Assembly: GCA_002701555.1 (NCBI GenBank)
Contig: NZVS01000062.1
Location: forward strand, 1 to 16,914
Source of the DNA: Alphaproteobacteria bacterium
Lineage (GTDB): Bacteria; Pseudomonadota; Alphaproteobacteria; Micavibrionales; Micavibrionaceae
Length of the DNA stretch: 16,914 nucleotides
Direction of reading: 5' to 3'
In this document: in pieces, positions 6,155 through 13,977 of the stretch
Layout of the letters: every line of letters starts with the position of its first letter
How positions within the stretch are numbered: the stretch's first letter is position 1
Notes under the pieces: model-generated
What the model was told of the DNA's origin: nothing
What the model saw: the letters and a program-made list of their open reading frames with translations, nothing else
The model's database searches: none
Made by a program: the position numbers and the translations under genes

Positions 6155-9100
6155 TTATTTTACCCAATCTGCTAAAGCTTTTTCGGCCTCCTGAATTTTG
6201 GTGTTCAGGGGGCTTAATACTGCCTCTGTGAAAGGCGCAACCTCTACTCTTAGTGCCTGTTCTATGTTAGTGCATTCGCTGGCTATTCGTGTCAGGCCAA
6301 AATTCGCGCACATGCCTTTTAATTCATGTGTCTTGGCCGCAATGGTTTCTTTACTGCCAGTGCGCGTGGCTTCTTGGATATGAGTAAATATTTCATTCAT
6401 TTTATCTGTAAATTCGCTAATGAGCGCGGACATTTCGCTATTGGGAAGGCTGGTCTTCAACGCAGATAACTGTGCAAAATCATAATCTTCTGGTTTGTAA
6501 CCAAGATTATCGCCTGCTGCAAGAGTATCTTTATCGCCTATAGACTTAACGGCTTCTCCTGCACTGTCATCGGTTTGAGCCTCACCCTCATCAAAGGAAA
6601 GGCCTGAGGAGTCTGCGTCAAAAGTAAGACCGCTATCAATATCTGTTTCCTTTGGAGAATTAATTTTCTTTGTCGAAGATACCTCGTCAGCTAATTCAGG
6701 TTGTGTCGTAACAATTGGTGTAGAGGTTTTATTCGTCATATCTATTATGGGGCTAGCATCTGAAAGAGGTTGTGTTCCCTTTGTATCAGTACCAATTCTA
6801 TTAGTATGTCGCACGTCTTCAGCATTAGGAGAAATATCCTGATTTTTATATTCCGCGTTTCTGGCTTTTTCTAATACTTTTGCGAGTGTATCAACATCCA
6901 CAGGTTTTGGTACAAAATCATTCATTCCAACATTTTTGTAATTTTGGACATCGTCGTCGCCAGTGTTTCCGGTAAGTGCAACAATAGGAAGCTTCCTAAT
7001 ATCCTCCTTGTCTAAGGACCTTATTTTCTTTGTGGCTGTAAGACCGTCCATTTGAGGCATCTCTATATCCATAAAAATCACATCAGGTAATGTATGCCCA
7101 GATGTTAGTTTTTGAATTGCTTCTGCTGCTGAGCTTGCAGTGCTGGCTTCGAACCCTTGTTCTTCGACCAGACCCGAGATAACTTTTCTATTTATAGCGT
7201 TGTCGTCTACTACAAGAGCTTTCATAGATTTTTTAACGTCTGATATTTTTTTAGCGGGCTTTTCTTGTTCTGTGTGCGGGGGGATCATCTCCTTCTTGGG
7301 AGTGTCGCTTTGTGAAAATGAATTTTCTACGAGTGGTGCTTTCTCATTTACGGACACGGAATCCTGCGAAGTCTCTTCTGCACTTTCGACAAGAGCCTCG
7401 TTACCAAGGCCGAGGGAAATTGTAAAAAAGAAAATACTCCCCTGTCCCGGAGTACTGTTAATATTAATATGGCCGCCCATCAGGTTGATAAGCTTTTGAC
7501 AGATAGCAAGTCCTAGTCCCGTACCGCCGTATTTCCTCGTAGTGTTTTTCTCTGCTTGTATAAATGGATTAAAAAGGTTTTTTTGCGCTTCTTTGGGAAT
7601 ACCAATTCCGGAATCCTCGACAGCGAAATAGAGTGCAGTTTCTCTTGAGTTTGGAGTGTTATCAGCATTTTCTGTAATCTTTGTCGAGATTGTGACTGTT
7701 CCTTCATCGGTAAATTTGATGGCATTAGATGTAAGGTTAATCATAACCTGTCTGAGACGAGTGGGGTCACCTTTCACAACACGAGGGACCCGTGATCCTA
7801 TATTCAACTCCAAAATAGTGTTTTTATTTTGCGCGTGACCCTGCATTAGAGAGTGAATGGTCTTGAGTAGTTTGTGTAAATCGAAGTCTATAATTTCTAA
7901 CTCCATCTTACCGGAGTCCATTTTTTCTATATCAAGAATGTCATTAAGAAGCGACATCATGGCATTTCCTGATTCAGAAATGGTGTCTACATAGTCTTTT
8001 TGAGTGGTTGAAAGCTGCGTTTTATTTAAAAAGCGAACCATACCCAGAATACCTGTCATGGGTGTTCTAATCTCATGTGATATCATTGCAAGAAATGCTG
8101 ATTTTGCCGCGTTTGCACGGTCTGCCTCTATGCTTGCGTTACGCATAGCCTCAACCTGGCGTGCGTCTTTCGCTTGCAAGTCTTTCATAATTTGACGCTC
8201 TCTTTGTAAAACTTGCAAAAGCCTTTTTTGGTCAAATCCTTGTTTGGCTTCGATAATCTTTTCCTGAACCGGACTGATCTCTTTTGATTTTTTGAAAGCC
8301 TTGAAATTAGTATCTTCGTCAATCACTTCCGGAGGTGTGTTGGAAAATAAAGAAAAAAGCACTTGGAAAACTATAACTGATACAGCAAAGCTATAAGCAG
8401 AAAGGTCATGTGCCGGTAAAACCCCGAGCACGACAATCCAGGTAACAATAACCCCCAGCAGAAGCGTAAACCATGCAGCGGGAATTAATGGGGACGGTGC
8501 CGATTCCATAAAATATGCTGAGGCAGAAGATATGCAAGCTAACAGAATAGCTATACCCAAAAAGACAAAAATGATTAAGGACATATATGGAACAATTATG
8601 CCTAAAAACATGGTCATAGCACCTAGAAATGACAATAGCGCGAACCCGGATGCGGTATAAGATGTCGCTATCAGAGCAGAAGAGAAAACATCCCGCTTCA
8701 CTATCAAGGAGCTGCATACACTGGCGAGCAAAAGCCAAAGGGTTAGAAAAACAAGGGCATCAGGAATCGAGTCTGCCGCCATGAAAAAAGCATAGTAGGC
8801 ACTTGTCCCAAGAGAAAGACTGCCTAATGCAAGAAATGAAATATATGCAGTTCTGAATTTAATCGCATTTGTGGTACCAAGTACGAAAGCGAGAAAGGCA
8901 GCGGCAGCCAAAAGACCAAACAATATGACAGAATCGATCTTTGGTTGTCCGGCGTACATACCCGCGGCCAAAGATGGACTGATATAAGCATATGGCGAAG
9001 TTAGGTTCTTTAACTCAAAAATAAGTAGGTAAGGTGTTCGCGAAGGTAGGAAGAATGAAATCGGGTTAATACCTTCCTGATTTCTCATTAAAGGTATGGG

Positions 9101-9538
9101 CTGTCCCGTGATGCCGTTCCAAAGATTGATCCTCTCAAAATCAGCTTTTGGAGCAAACACACCGTCATTGAAATTTACTACCCATTCCTTAGATGGAATC
9201 TGGCTTGAAACAAGCATTGCGACGTATAAACTCTCACCTTTCATCAATGCGGCAGGTTGCTGTGCTGGTTGGAATAAAGCCGGATTTTGTTGAAAAAGAA
9301 CAGCCAGTCTTTGCGGTGTTATATTTTGTCCCTCTTCCGAAGAAATATAATAAGCCCTATTTCTAATGTCGATGGAAGATAAGTTTGTTTCATCCAACAA
9401 TAACAATCTTGTATCCTGATAGGGATCACTGGCAAATCCCTCATAGTTTTGGGTAAAATTAGTCTGTGCCTGGGCATTTTGCACTATCCCCAAATAGAGG
9501 CATAACAGCACAAAAATGATTTTAGAAATATATGTCAT
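6155..9538 (-). CDS. tripartite hybrid sensor histidine kinase (7TMR-DISM sensor, HisKA-HATPase, REC, HPt)
   Basis: A large inner-membrane sensor of 1127 residues. Order: signal peptide (1-25, ending NAQAQ); a periplasmic domain (about 40-195) resembling 7TMR-DISMED2; seven membrane helices between about 202 and 400, as in 7TMR-DISM receptors; a coiled coil (about 425-480); HisKA with His488 in MISHEIRTP; HATPase with Asn605, DSGIGIP (642-648) and GGTGLGLAI (671-679); a receiver domain (772-892) with Asp778/Asp779, phospho-acceptor Asp824 in MDIEMPQMDG, Thr856 and Lys878; an acidic disordered linker with a near-repeat SGLTFD/SGLSFD (969-983); and an HPt domain with His1071 in THELKG. All phosphorelay residues are intact, so a His-Asp-His relay to an unlinked regulator is expected (BarA/ArcB type). 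No response regulator gene is adjacent. It follows purN on the same strand after 53 bases. The ligand is unknown. Confidence 0.93.
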   Translation of the reverse strand: MTYISKIIFVLLCLYLGIVQNAQAQTNFTQNYEGFASDPYQDTRLLLLDETNLSSIDIRNRAYYISSEEGQNITPQRLAVLFQQNPALFQPAQQPAALMKGESLYVAMLVSSQIPSKEWVVNFNDGVFAPKADFERINLWNGITGQPIPLMRNQEGINPISFFLPSRTPYLLIFELKNLTSPYAYISPSLAAGMYAGQPKIDSVILFGLLAAAAFLAFVLGTTNAIKFRTAYISFLALGSLSLGTSAYYAFFMAADSIPDALVFLTLWLLLASVCSSLIVKRDVFSSALIATSYTASGFALLSFLGAMTMFLGIIVPYMSLIIFVFLGIAILLACISSASAYFMESAPSPLIPAAWFTLLLGVIVTWIVVLGVLPAHDLSAYSFAVSVIVFQVLFSLFSNTPPEVIDEDTNFKAFKKSKEISPVQEKIIEAKQGFDQKRLLQVLQRERQIMKDLQAKDARQVEAMRNASIEADRANAAKSAFLAMISHEIRTPMTGILGMVRFLNKTQLSTTQKDYVDTISESGNAMMSLLNDILDIEKMDSGKMELEIIDFDLHKLLKTIHSLMQGHAQNKNTILELNIGSRVPRVVKGDPTRLRQVMINLTSNAIKFTDEGTVTISTKITENADNTPNSRETALYFAVEDSGIGIPKEAQKNLFNPFIQAEKNTTRKYGGTGLGLAICQKLINLMGGHININSTPGQGSIFFFTISLGLGNEALVESAEETSQDSVSVNEKAPLVENSFSQSDTPKKEMIPPHTEQEKPAKKISDVKKSMKALVVDDNAINRKVISGLVEEQGFEASTASSAAEAIQKLTSGHTLPDVIFMDIEMPQMDGLTATKKIRSLDKEDIRKLPIVALTGNTGDDDVQNYKNVGMNDFVPKPVDVDTLAKVLEKARNAEYKNQDISPNAEDVRHTNRIGTDTKGTQPLSDASPIIDMTNKTSTPIVTTQPELADEVSSTKKINSPKETDIDSGLTFDADSSGLSFDEGEAQTDDSAGEAVKSIGDKDTLAAGDNLGYKPEDYDFAQLSALKTSLPNSEMSALISEFTDKMNEIFTHIQEATRTGSKETIAAKTHELKGMCANFGLTRIASECTNIEQALRVEVAPFTEAVLSPLNTKIQEAEKALADWVK

Positions 9539-9591
9539 GCAAAAGAAGCTTATTTAAATATAACAGTAGCCTAGAAAATATCAGTAAAAGA

Positions 9592-9741
9592 TTACAGTAG
9601 TGTTAAGGCCATGAGAATAAGAATAAAAGCAATGAAAATGACAGAGTATTTTGAAATAACCGTAAAACGTGTCCAGGTCAGCTGGTATCTTTGAATTTCT
9701 TCAGGATCTATTTTAACGGGTGTTGGGCTTGGAGATGCCAT
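9592..9741 (-). CDS. small single-helix protein like aa3-type cytochrome c oxidase subunit IV (internal start in purN frame)
   Basis: A 49-residue frame beginning at the ATG at 9741, inside and in phase with the purN reading frame. It has a polar N-terminus containing PEEIQRYQLTWTRF (13-26) and one membrane helix (about 31-49). This pattern, and the length of 49, match the tiny aa3-type cytochrome c oxidase subunit IV proteins of alphaproteobacteria, whose role is not essential for oxidase activity in Paracoccus as far as I recall. A well-spaced Shine-Dalgarno AAGGA (9753-9749, seven bases before the ATG) strongly suggests it is translated on its own. No other oxidase subunits are nearby. The alternative is that it is only the C-terminal tail of a PurN fusion. 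Confidence 0.6.
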   Translation of the reverse strand: MASPSPTPVKIDPEEIQRYQLTWTRFTVISKYSVIFIAFILILMALTLL

Positions 9742-10353
9742 AGTCTTTTCCTTTATATTAAAAGTTTTTCTATTTGCAGTATAAGCCTTTAAGTCTTCTA
9801 CGACAATCCGTATTGCTTCCGCATAGGCCAAATGTTCTTGCCTAAGGACTTTAATAGCCAATGTGTCAGGGGTTTCATTCTTGGCGAGCTTCACTTTCTT
9901 CTGGACTATGATCGGTCCTGCATCCATATCTTCCGTAACATGATGAACAGTACACCCAGAGTAGGCTTCCCTGGCAACAATAACGCGTTCATGTGTATGC
10001 AGCCCCTTATATGCCGGTAATAGCGAAGGGTGTATATTTAATATTGGGCCATCAAATTCATTTATGAAATAGGAGCTGAGAAGCTTCATAAAGCCGGCTA
10101 GACAGACAATTTCTATTTTGTGGGCAGTAAGTAATTTGATTAAGGCAGCTTCATAGGTTTCTTTATCGGGATAATCTTTTGGTGAGACTGCAAAATGTGG
10201 AATGTTCTCTTCCATAGCATAAGCGAGGCCGCCAGCTGTGGCTTTGTTTGAGATAACAAGGGCAATTTCTGCGGGAAAAGCTTTTGCTTTTGCAGAATCT
10301 ATAAGGGCTTTAAGATTGCTACCCCGCCCTGAAATAAAAACGGCTATTTTCAT
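9592..10353 (-). CDS. purN: phosphoribosylglycinamide formyltransferase, with an in-frame C-terminal CoxIV-like extension
   Basis: Catalyses the third step of de novo purine synthesis, formylation of GAR using 10-formyltetrahydrofolate. Residues 1-204 are a complete PurN: GRGSN at 9-13 (phosphate loop), and the catalytic triad Asn106, His108 (NIHPSLLPAYKG) and Asp144 (EDMDAGP), numbered as in E. coli. The usual length is about 190-220 residues. Here the frame continues with no stop into 49 further residues that form a separate-looking membrane protein with its own start at 9741. If translated through, this would tether PurN to the membrane, which would be unusual. Both other frames contain TAA just before the internal start, so a one- or two-base indel could have removed the original stop. 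The gene starts 5 nt after purM, so they form an operon. PurN identity is secure; the true 3' boundary is not. Confidence 0.9.
   Translation of the reverse strand: MKIAVFISGRGSNLKALIDSAKAKAFPAEIALVISNKATAGGLAYAMEENIPHFAVSPKDYPDKETYEAALIKLLTAHKIEIVCLAGFMKLLSSYFINEFDGPILNIHPSLLPAYKGLHTHERVIVAREAYSGCTVHHVTEDMDAGPIIVQKKVKLAKNETPDTLAIKVLRQEHLAYAEAIRIVVEDLKAYTANRKTFNIKEKTMASPSPTPVKIDPEEIQRYQLTWTRFTVISKYSVIFIAFILILMALTLL
9749..9753 (-). promoter_or_regulatory. ribosome binding site inside the purN frame
   Basis: On the minus strand AAGGA is followed by seven bases and then the ATG at 9741. It is the best-spaced Shine-Dalgarno on this strand between purM and the kinase, and it decides in favour of an independent start for the 49-residue protein. 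Confidence 0.6.
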
Positions 10354-10358
10354 GGTTA

Positions 10359-11411
10359 TTAAAATTTTCCAGAGAATTGGATTTCTTTATTGACCTCGGA
10401 TCGTTCTTTTATATAGCCAATGCGATAAACCGTTTCTCCACTGTTTTCTAGGCAGGCTCCCAATTCATCTGCTTTTGAACTCTCAACAACAAGAACATAG
10501 CCTATACCGCAATTAAATGTGCGCAAAAGCCCTTCTTGGGAAATGTCACCTACGCTTTGCAACCATTGGAAAAGAGGAGGAAGACTCCATGAATTTAAAT
10601 CGACAAAGGCAGACATATTTTCGGGAAGGCATCTGGGTATATTTTCGCTGAGGCCGCCCCCTGTAATGTGAGCCATACCGTTTATACCACCAACTTCTTT
10701 TAAAGCTTTCAAAACAGGATTGATATACAGGCGAGTTGGCTCAAGCAGGCACTGCCCAAAATTTAGTTTGGGATCATAAGGTGCGGGAGAGCTATAGCTC
10801 AACTCACTTCCCTCTACTATTTTTCGGACAAGGGAAAAGCCGTTCGAATGAACACCATTTGAAGCAAGACCTAATATGACATTCCCTTCGGTTATGTTTT
10901 GGCCTGTAATTACTTTCTCGCGTTCTACCGCACCGACTGCAAACCCGGCCAAATCGAAATCATTTTCGCTGTACATCCCAGGCATTTCGGCAGTTTCTCC
11001 GCCGATCAAGGCGCAATTAGACAGTTCACAGCCTTTGGCAATACCTTTTATAACTTGTGCCGCACTATCGACATTAAGTGCACCGCAAGCATAATAATCC
11101 AGAAAGAAAAGGGGCTCTGCACCTTGCACAAGTAGGTCGTTTACACACATGGCAACCAGATCAATTCCAATTGTATCGTATTTCTTTGTCTCAATAGCAA
11201 TTTTCAACTTTGTGCCCACGCCATCTGTACCTGATACAAAAATGGGGTCTTTAAAGCCTGCAGCCTTCGGATCGAAAAAACTGCCAAAACCACCGAAACC
11301 GCCCATTACACCTGCACGGTCAGTACTTTTTACGAAGGGTTTTATACGGTTGACCAGTATATTACCTGCCTCTATATCTACACCAGCATCTTTGTAAGGA
11401 TCATTTTTCAT
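10359..11411 (-). CDS. purM: phosphoribosylformylglycinamidine cyclo-ligase (AIR synthetase)
   Basis: Catalyses ATP-dependent ring closure of FGAM to AIR in purine biosynthesis. The protein (350 residues from the ATG at 11411) begins with the family pattern YKDAGVDIEAG and has GGFGGFGSFFD, the FVSGTDGVGTKLKIA phosphate/ATP-binding segment, the GGETAEMPGMY motif, GLASNGVHSNGFSLVR and AHITGGGLSENIPR. All are typical of PurM and nothing is missing. An in-frame TTG at 11417 two codons upstream is possible, but the ATG fits homologues better; neither has a strong Shine-Dalgarno. It forms an operon with purN (5 nt gap) and is divergent from the DUF2066 gene, with only 58 bases between starts. Confidence 0.96.
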   Translation of the reverse strand: MKNDPYKDAGVDIEAGNILVNRIKPFVKSTDRAGVMGGFGGFGSFFDPKAAGFKDPIFVSGTDGVGTKLKIAIETKKYDTIGIDLVAMCVNDLLVQGAEPLFFLDYYACGALNVDSAAQVIKGIAKGCELSNCALIGGETAEMPGMYSENDFDLAGFAVGAVEREKVITGQNITEGNVILGLASNGVHSNGFSLVRKIVEGSELSYSSPAPYDPKLNFGQCLLEPTRLYINPVLKALKEVGGINGMAHITGGGLSENIPRCLPENMSAFVDLNSWSLPPLFQWLQSVGDISQEGLLRTFNCGIGYVLVVESSKADELGACLENSGETVYRIGYIKERSEVNKEIQFSGKF

Positions 11412-11432
11412 TGGCAAAAAGGCTCAATTTTT

Positions 11433-11461
11433 TTGTATTTAATTCAAAAGCACGCTATACA
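11433..11461 (+). promoter_or_regulatory. predicted promoter of the DUF2066 operon, placed for a leaderless mRNA
   Basis: TTGTAT (11433-11438), a 17-base spacer and TATACA (11456-11461). The expected start at about 11468-11470 falls on or next to the ATG at 11470, leaving no room for a Shine-Dalgarno; none is present. This predicts a leaderless or nearly leaderless transcript. Confidence 0.45.
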
Positions 11462-11469
11462 CATTATCT

Positions 11470-12840
11470 ATGAGAAACGCACACCACACATCACTGTTTT
11501 TATATGGGTTATGGCTCACCGTGGCAATGGTTCTTTTTGCCAATAGTCCCTCTTTTTCACAAGAGGCGCCTGCTACTAAAAAATTTAGTGGTAATCCTTT
11601 CATTGTAAAGGGTGTAGATGTCGATATTACAGATGAAAGTGCTGTTGCCGCGCGCGAAAAAGCGTTCCGCAAGGCGCAAGAAAAGTCTGTTCCCATGCTA
11701 TATTCACAATTGGAAGATATGGGGTATAATACATCAAGACTGAAAAGCCAGTCGTCTTCTGTAATAGCAAACGCCATGCGTGATTTTGAAATTTCAAACG
11801 AAAAAATTTCATCTGTGCGCTACAAGGCTCGCTTTCAACTTAATTACTCACAAAGTGCACTTGAGCCTTATTTAACAAAATCATCGGGTACCTCTTACAG
11901 TACTGGCGGCTATAGTAATCCAGGATATGAAAACCCATACCAAGGTTACGGCTATAACGATTATAATAGACAACCTGTTCAGGCGCAGAATGCTTCCAAC
12001 ACTGTTAATAATAAAACAGGCAAAACTGTAGTTCTACCATTTTTACAGGTCGGCACAGCACCACTTAAGCTATGGGATGGGTATAATCCGTGGATGGATG
12101 TATGGGCACGTAATGCCCCATCCGATGTTATTATTCCAATAGGTGATCTGGCAGATATAGGTGATATAAAAGATAGCGAAGCACTGACCTATAATCCTCA
12201 ATCAATGCAAAATCTTGTTCAGCGATATGACGCGGATAGGGCAATTGTGCTGCTGAGTACATATACTGGTGCCCCCTTGCCAACAACACTTGCGAATGCA
12301 GCAACCGGCCAATTAAATGTATCAGTATATGATACAGCATCCGGAAAACCTGTCTTCATAAATCAAGCTACTCTTGCGCCTCAAAATGGTGAGGATTTTG
12401 AAGTTTTTCTTAATCGCGGAGTCGAGCGCAGCTTAACCATTGTAGAAACTTTACCGGAACCCGGGCAAGTTGCCGTAAACCGGAATGTTCCGGAAAGGCA
12501 GCCCAATAATAGCGTCGTTCCTCAGAATCCCGGAGGTAAAGTCTATTCAACCAGCAATGCAGGTGCAGGCCCGGTATCTGCAATAAAGGCTAGGGTTGAT
12601 TATTCCTCTCTTAATGAGTGGATTGCAACACAAAGAAAAATCAAGCAAACACCTGGTGTGTCAAGTCTTCAGATATTGGCCTTGCGCGCAAAACAAGCCG
12701 ATATTCTTATCACACATAGTGGCTCTGTAGATTCTGTCGCCTCATCTTTGATGCAAAACGGAATAGGTTTACGTGCTGATGCAGGGCAAGGCATGTATTC
12801 GGTTTATTCTTCCGGTGCTGGACAAAGGGCATACAGGTAA
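11470..12840 (+). CDS. DUF2066 domain exported protein
   Basis: A 456-residue protein of unknown function, exported by a signal peptide (residues 1-30, hydrophobic core LFLYGLWLTVAMVLFA). The N-terminal half matches DUF2066 as I know it: FIVKGVDVDITDESAVAAREKAFRKAQ (an ITDE-type start, then a helix) and later VLPFLQVG and IPIGDLADI with DADRAIVLLS. A Tyr/Gly/Asn-rich linker (about 138-168) separates the first region from the second, and a further low-complexity stretch (about 335-365) precedes a C-terminal alpha/beta segment. No enzyme motif is apparent. It leads a probable operon with the AI-2E permease (6 nt gap) and hdaA. In alphaproteobacteria this protein commonly sits beside purM and the permease; the linkage is conserved but its role is not known to me. 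Confidence 0.8.
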   Translation: MRNAHHTSLFLYGLWLTVAMVLFANSPSFSQEAPATKKFSGNPFIVKGVDVDITDESAVAAREKAFRKAQEKSVPMLYSQLEDMGYNTSRLKSQSSSVIANAMRDFEISNEKISSVRYKARFQLNYSQSALEPYLTKSSGTSYSTGGYSNPGYENPYQGYGYNDYNRQPVQAQNASNTVNNKTGKTVVLPFLQVGTAPLKLWDGYNPWMDVWARNAPSDVIIPIGDLADIGDIKDSEALTYNPQSMQNLVQRYDADRAIVLLSTYTGAPLPTTLANAATGQLNVSVYDTASGKPVFINQATLAPQNGEDFEVFLNRGVERSLTIVETLPEPGQVAVNRNVPERQPNNSVVPQNPGGKVYSTSNAGAGPVSAIKARVDYSSLNEWIATQRKIKQTPGVSSLQILALRAKQADILITHSGSVDSVASSLMQNGIGLRADAGQGMYSVYSSGAGQRAYR

Positions 12841-12846
12841 ATTGCA

Positions 12847-13971
12847 ATGCCCATGAAAGGTAAGCAGGCTCAAAGATTAAGCTGGATGGCGCAGGCTGTT
12901 TTCTGGTTCTCTATACTCGTTATATTATGCGCATTCCTATATGTTTTTCGTACAGTACTGGCACCTTTTTTTCTTGGGTTTATAATTGCATATCTTTTAA
13001 ACCCTCTAATACGCCGCCTTAATAAAAATAATTTTTCTCGCAAAAGTGCAACATTGTTTATACTGACAACTTTCTTTGCGGTTGTTGCGCTTATATTTGC
13101 TGTTGTAGTTCCTTTATTGGCACGTGAAATGGCAGCTTTTGCAAGCGCGTTACCAAGGTATATTGATAATTTATGGGCTATGGCAACTCCCTATGTGAGC
13201 GATTTACAGGATTATTTTGGTATTAGGGATAAGCAGGATCTGGCGGAAAAATTAAATCCTGTAATGGGGCCTGCTTCAGACACTGGCAAAAATATTCTTA
13301 CAGGTGTGTTTAGTGGTGGGCTTGCAGTTATAGATTTCACCGTCACAATCTTTATAACCCCGATTGTGGCCTTTTTCCTTATGAAGGACTGGCCCAAACT
13401 GACAAAATGGGTGGATGACCTTATGCCTCAGGACCATGAAAACGAAGTTCACGGAATATTAAAACAGATTGACAAAAAACTGGCGGGATTTGTTCGCGGA
13501 CAGCTTCTTGTTTGTCTTGTTCTTGGTGTTGGTTATGCAATTGCACTAATGATAGCCGGCCTCAATTATGGCTTCTTCATTGGATTAATGGCAGGTGCAC
13601 TTTCAATCATACCATTTGTCGGATCCACTATAGGGCTATTAGTAGCCTTACTCGTCGCATGGTTTCAGGTGGGTACATTTGCATATGTTGCCATCATTGC
13701 GGCAATATTCCTGTTCGGCCAATTTTTGGAAGGGAATTTCCTGTCCCCAAAACTTGTCGGAGACAGTGTTGGTATGCACCCCTTATGGGTGTTATTTTCT
13801 GTTATGGCAGGAGGAGCAATTTTTGGAATATTGGGCATGTTGCTGGCTGTTCCTGTCGCGGCAATTGTCGGTGTTCTAATGGGGGCTGCCATTATAAGGT
13901 ACAAGAACTCGGCATTTTATCGGGACACCGGTCAAAATGACTCGGCCAAGAAAAATAAAACAAAATCATAA
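12847..13971 (+). CDS. AI-2E family transporter / PerM-like permease
   Basis: An inner-membrane protein of 374 residues with about eight helices (roughly 15-55 as two, 67-92, 150-180, 218-240, 242-270, 272-292 and 310-350). Family marks include APFFLGFIIAYLLNPLI (39-55), FFLMKDWPKL (176-185), GFVRGQLLVCLVLGVGYA (214-231), IPFVGSTIG (255-263) and the C-terminal GNFLSPKLVGDSVGMHPL (296-313) followed by GILGMLLAVPVAA. Members have been linked to AI-2 export or sodium/proton antiport, but the substrate here cannot be told. The C-terminus is a basic, Lys-rich tail. It is sandwiched in an operon: 6 nt after DUF2066 and 6 nt before hdaA. A second ATG two codons in is possible. Confidence 0.93.
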   Translation: MPMKGKQAQRLSWMAQAVFWFSILVILCAFLYVFRTVLAPFFLGFIIAYLLNPLIRRLNKNNFSRKSATLFILTTFFAVVALIFAVVVPLLAREMAAFASALPRYIDNLWAMATPYVSDLQDYFGIRDKQDLAEKLNPVMGPASDTGKNILTGVFSGGLAVIDFTVTIFITPIVAFFLMKDWPKLTKWVDDLMPQDHENEVHGILKQIDKKLAGFVRGQLLVCLVLGVGYAIALMIAGLNYGFFIGLMAGALSIIPFVGSTIGLLVALLVAWFQVGTFAYVAIIAAIFLFGQFLEGNFLSPKLVGDSVGMHPLWVLFSVMAGGAIFGILGMLLAVPVAAIVGVLMGAAIIRYKNSAFYRDTGQNDSAKKNKTKS

Positions 13972-13977
13972 AGTCTT

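Noticed and set aside
6143..6165. GGGT...ACCC hairpin between ndk and the kinase gene
   Set aside because: Four base pairs, partly within the kinase coding end, with no T run; too weak to call a terminator.
8406..8738. 110-codon frame within the kinase membrane region
   Set aside because: Same-strand, other-frame shadow of the transmembrane coding region.
11412..11417. TTG start of purM two codons upstream
   Set aside because: Possible, but an ATG lies at 11411 and homologues fit it better; no ribosome binding site favours TTG.
13512..13940. Long plus-strand frame inside the AI-2E permease gene, Cys-rich product
   Set aside because: Out-of-frame shadow of a clearly real gene; composition (many Cys, Trp, Arg) is typical of a wrong frame.
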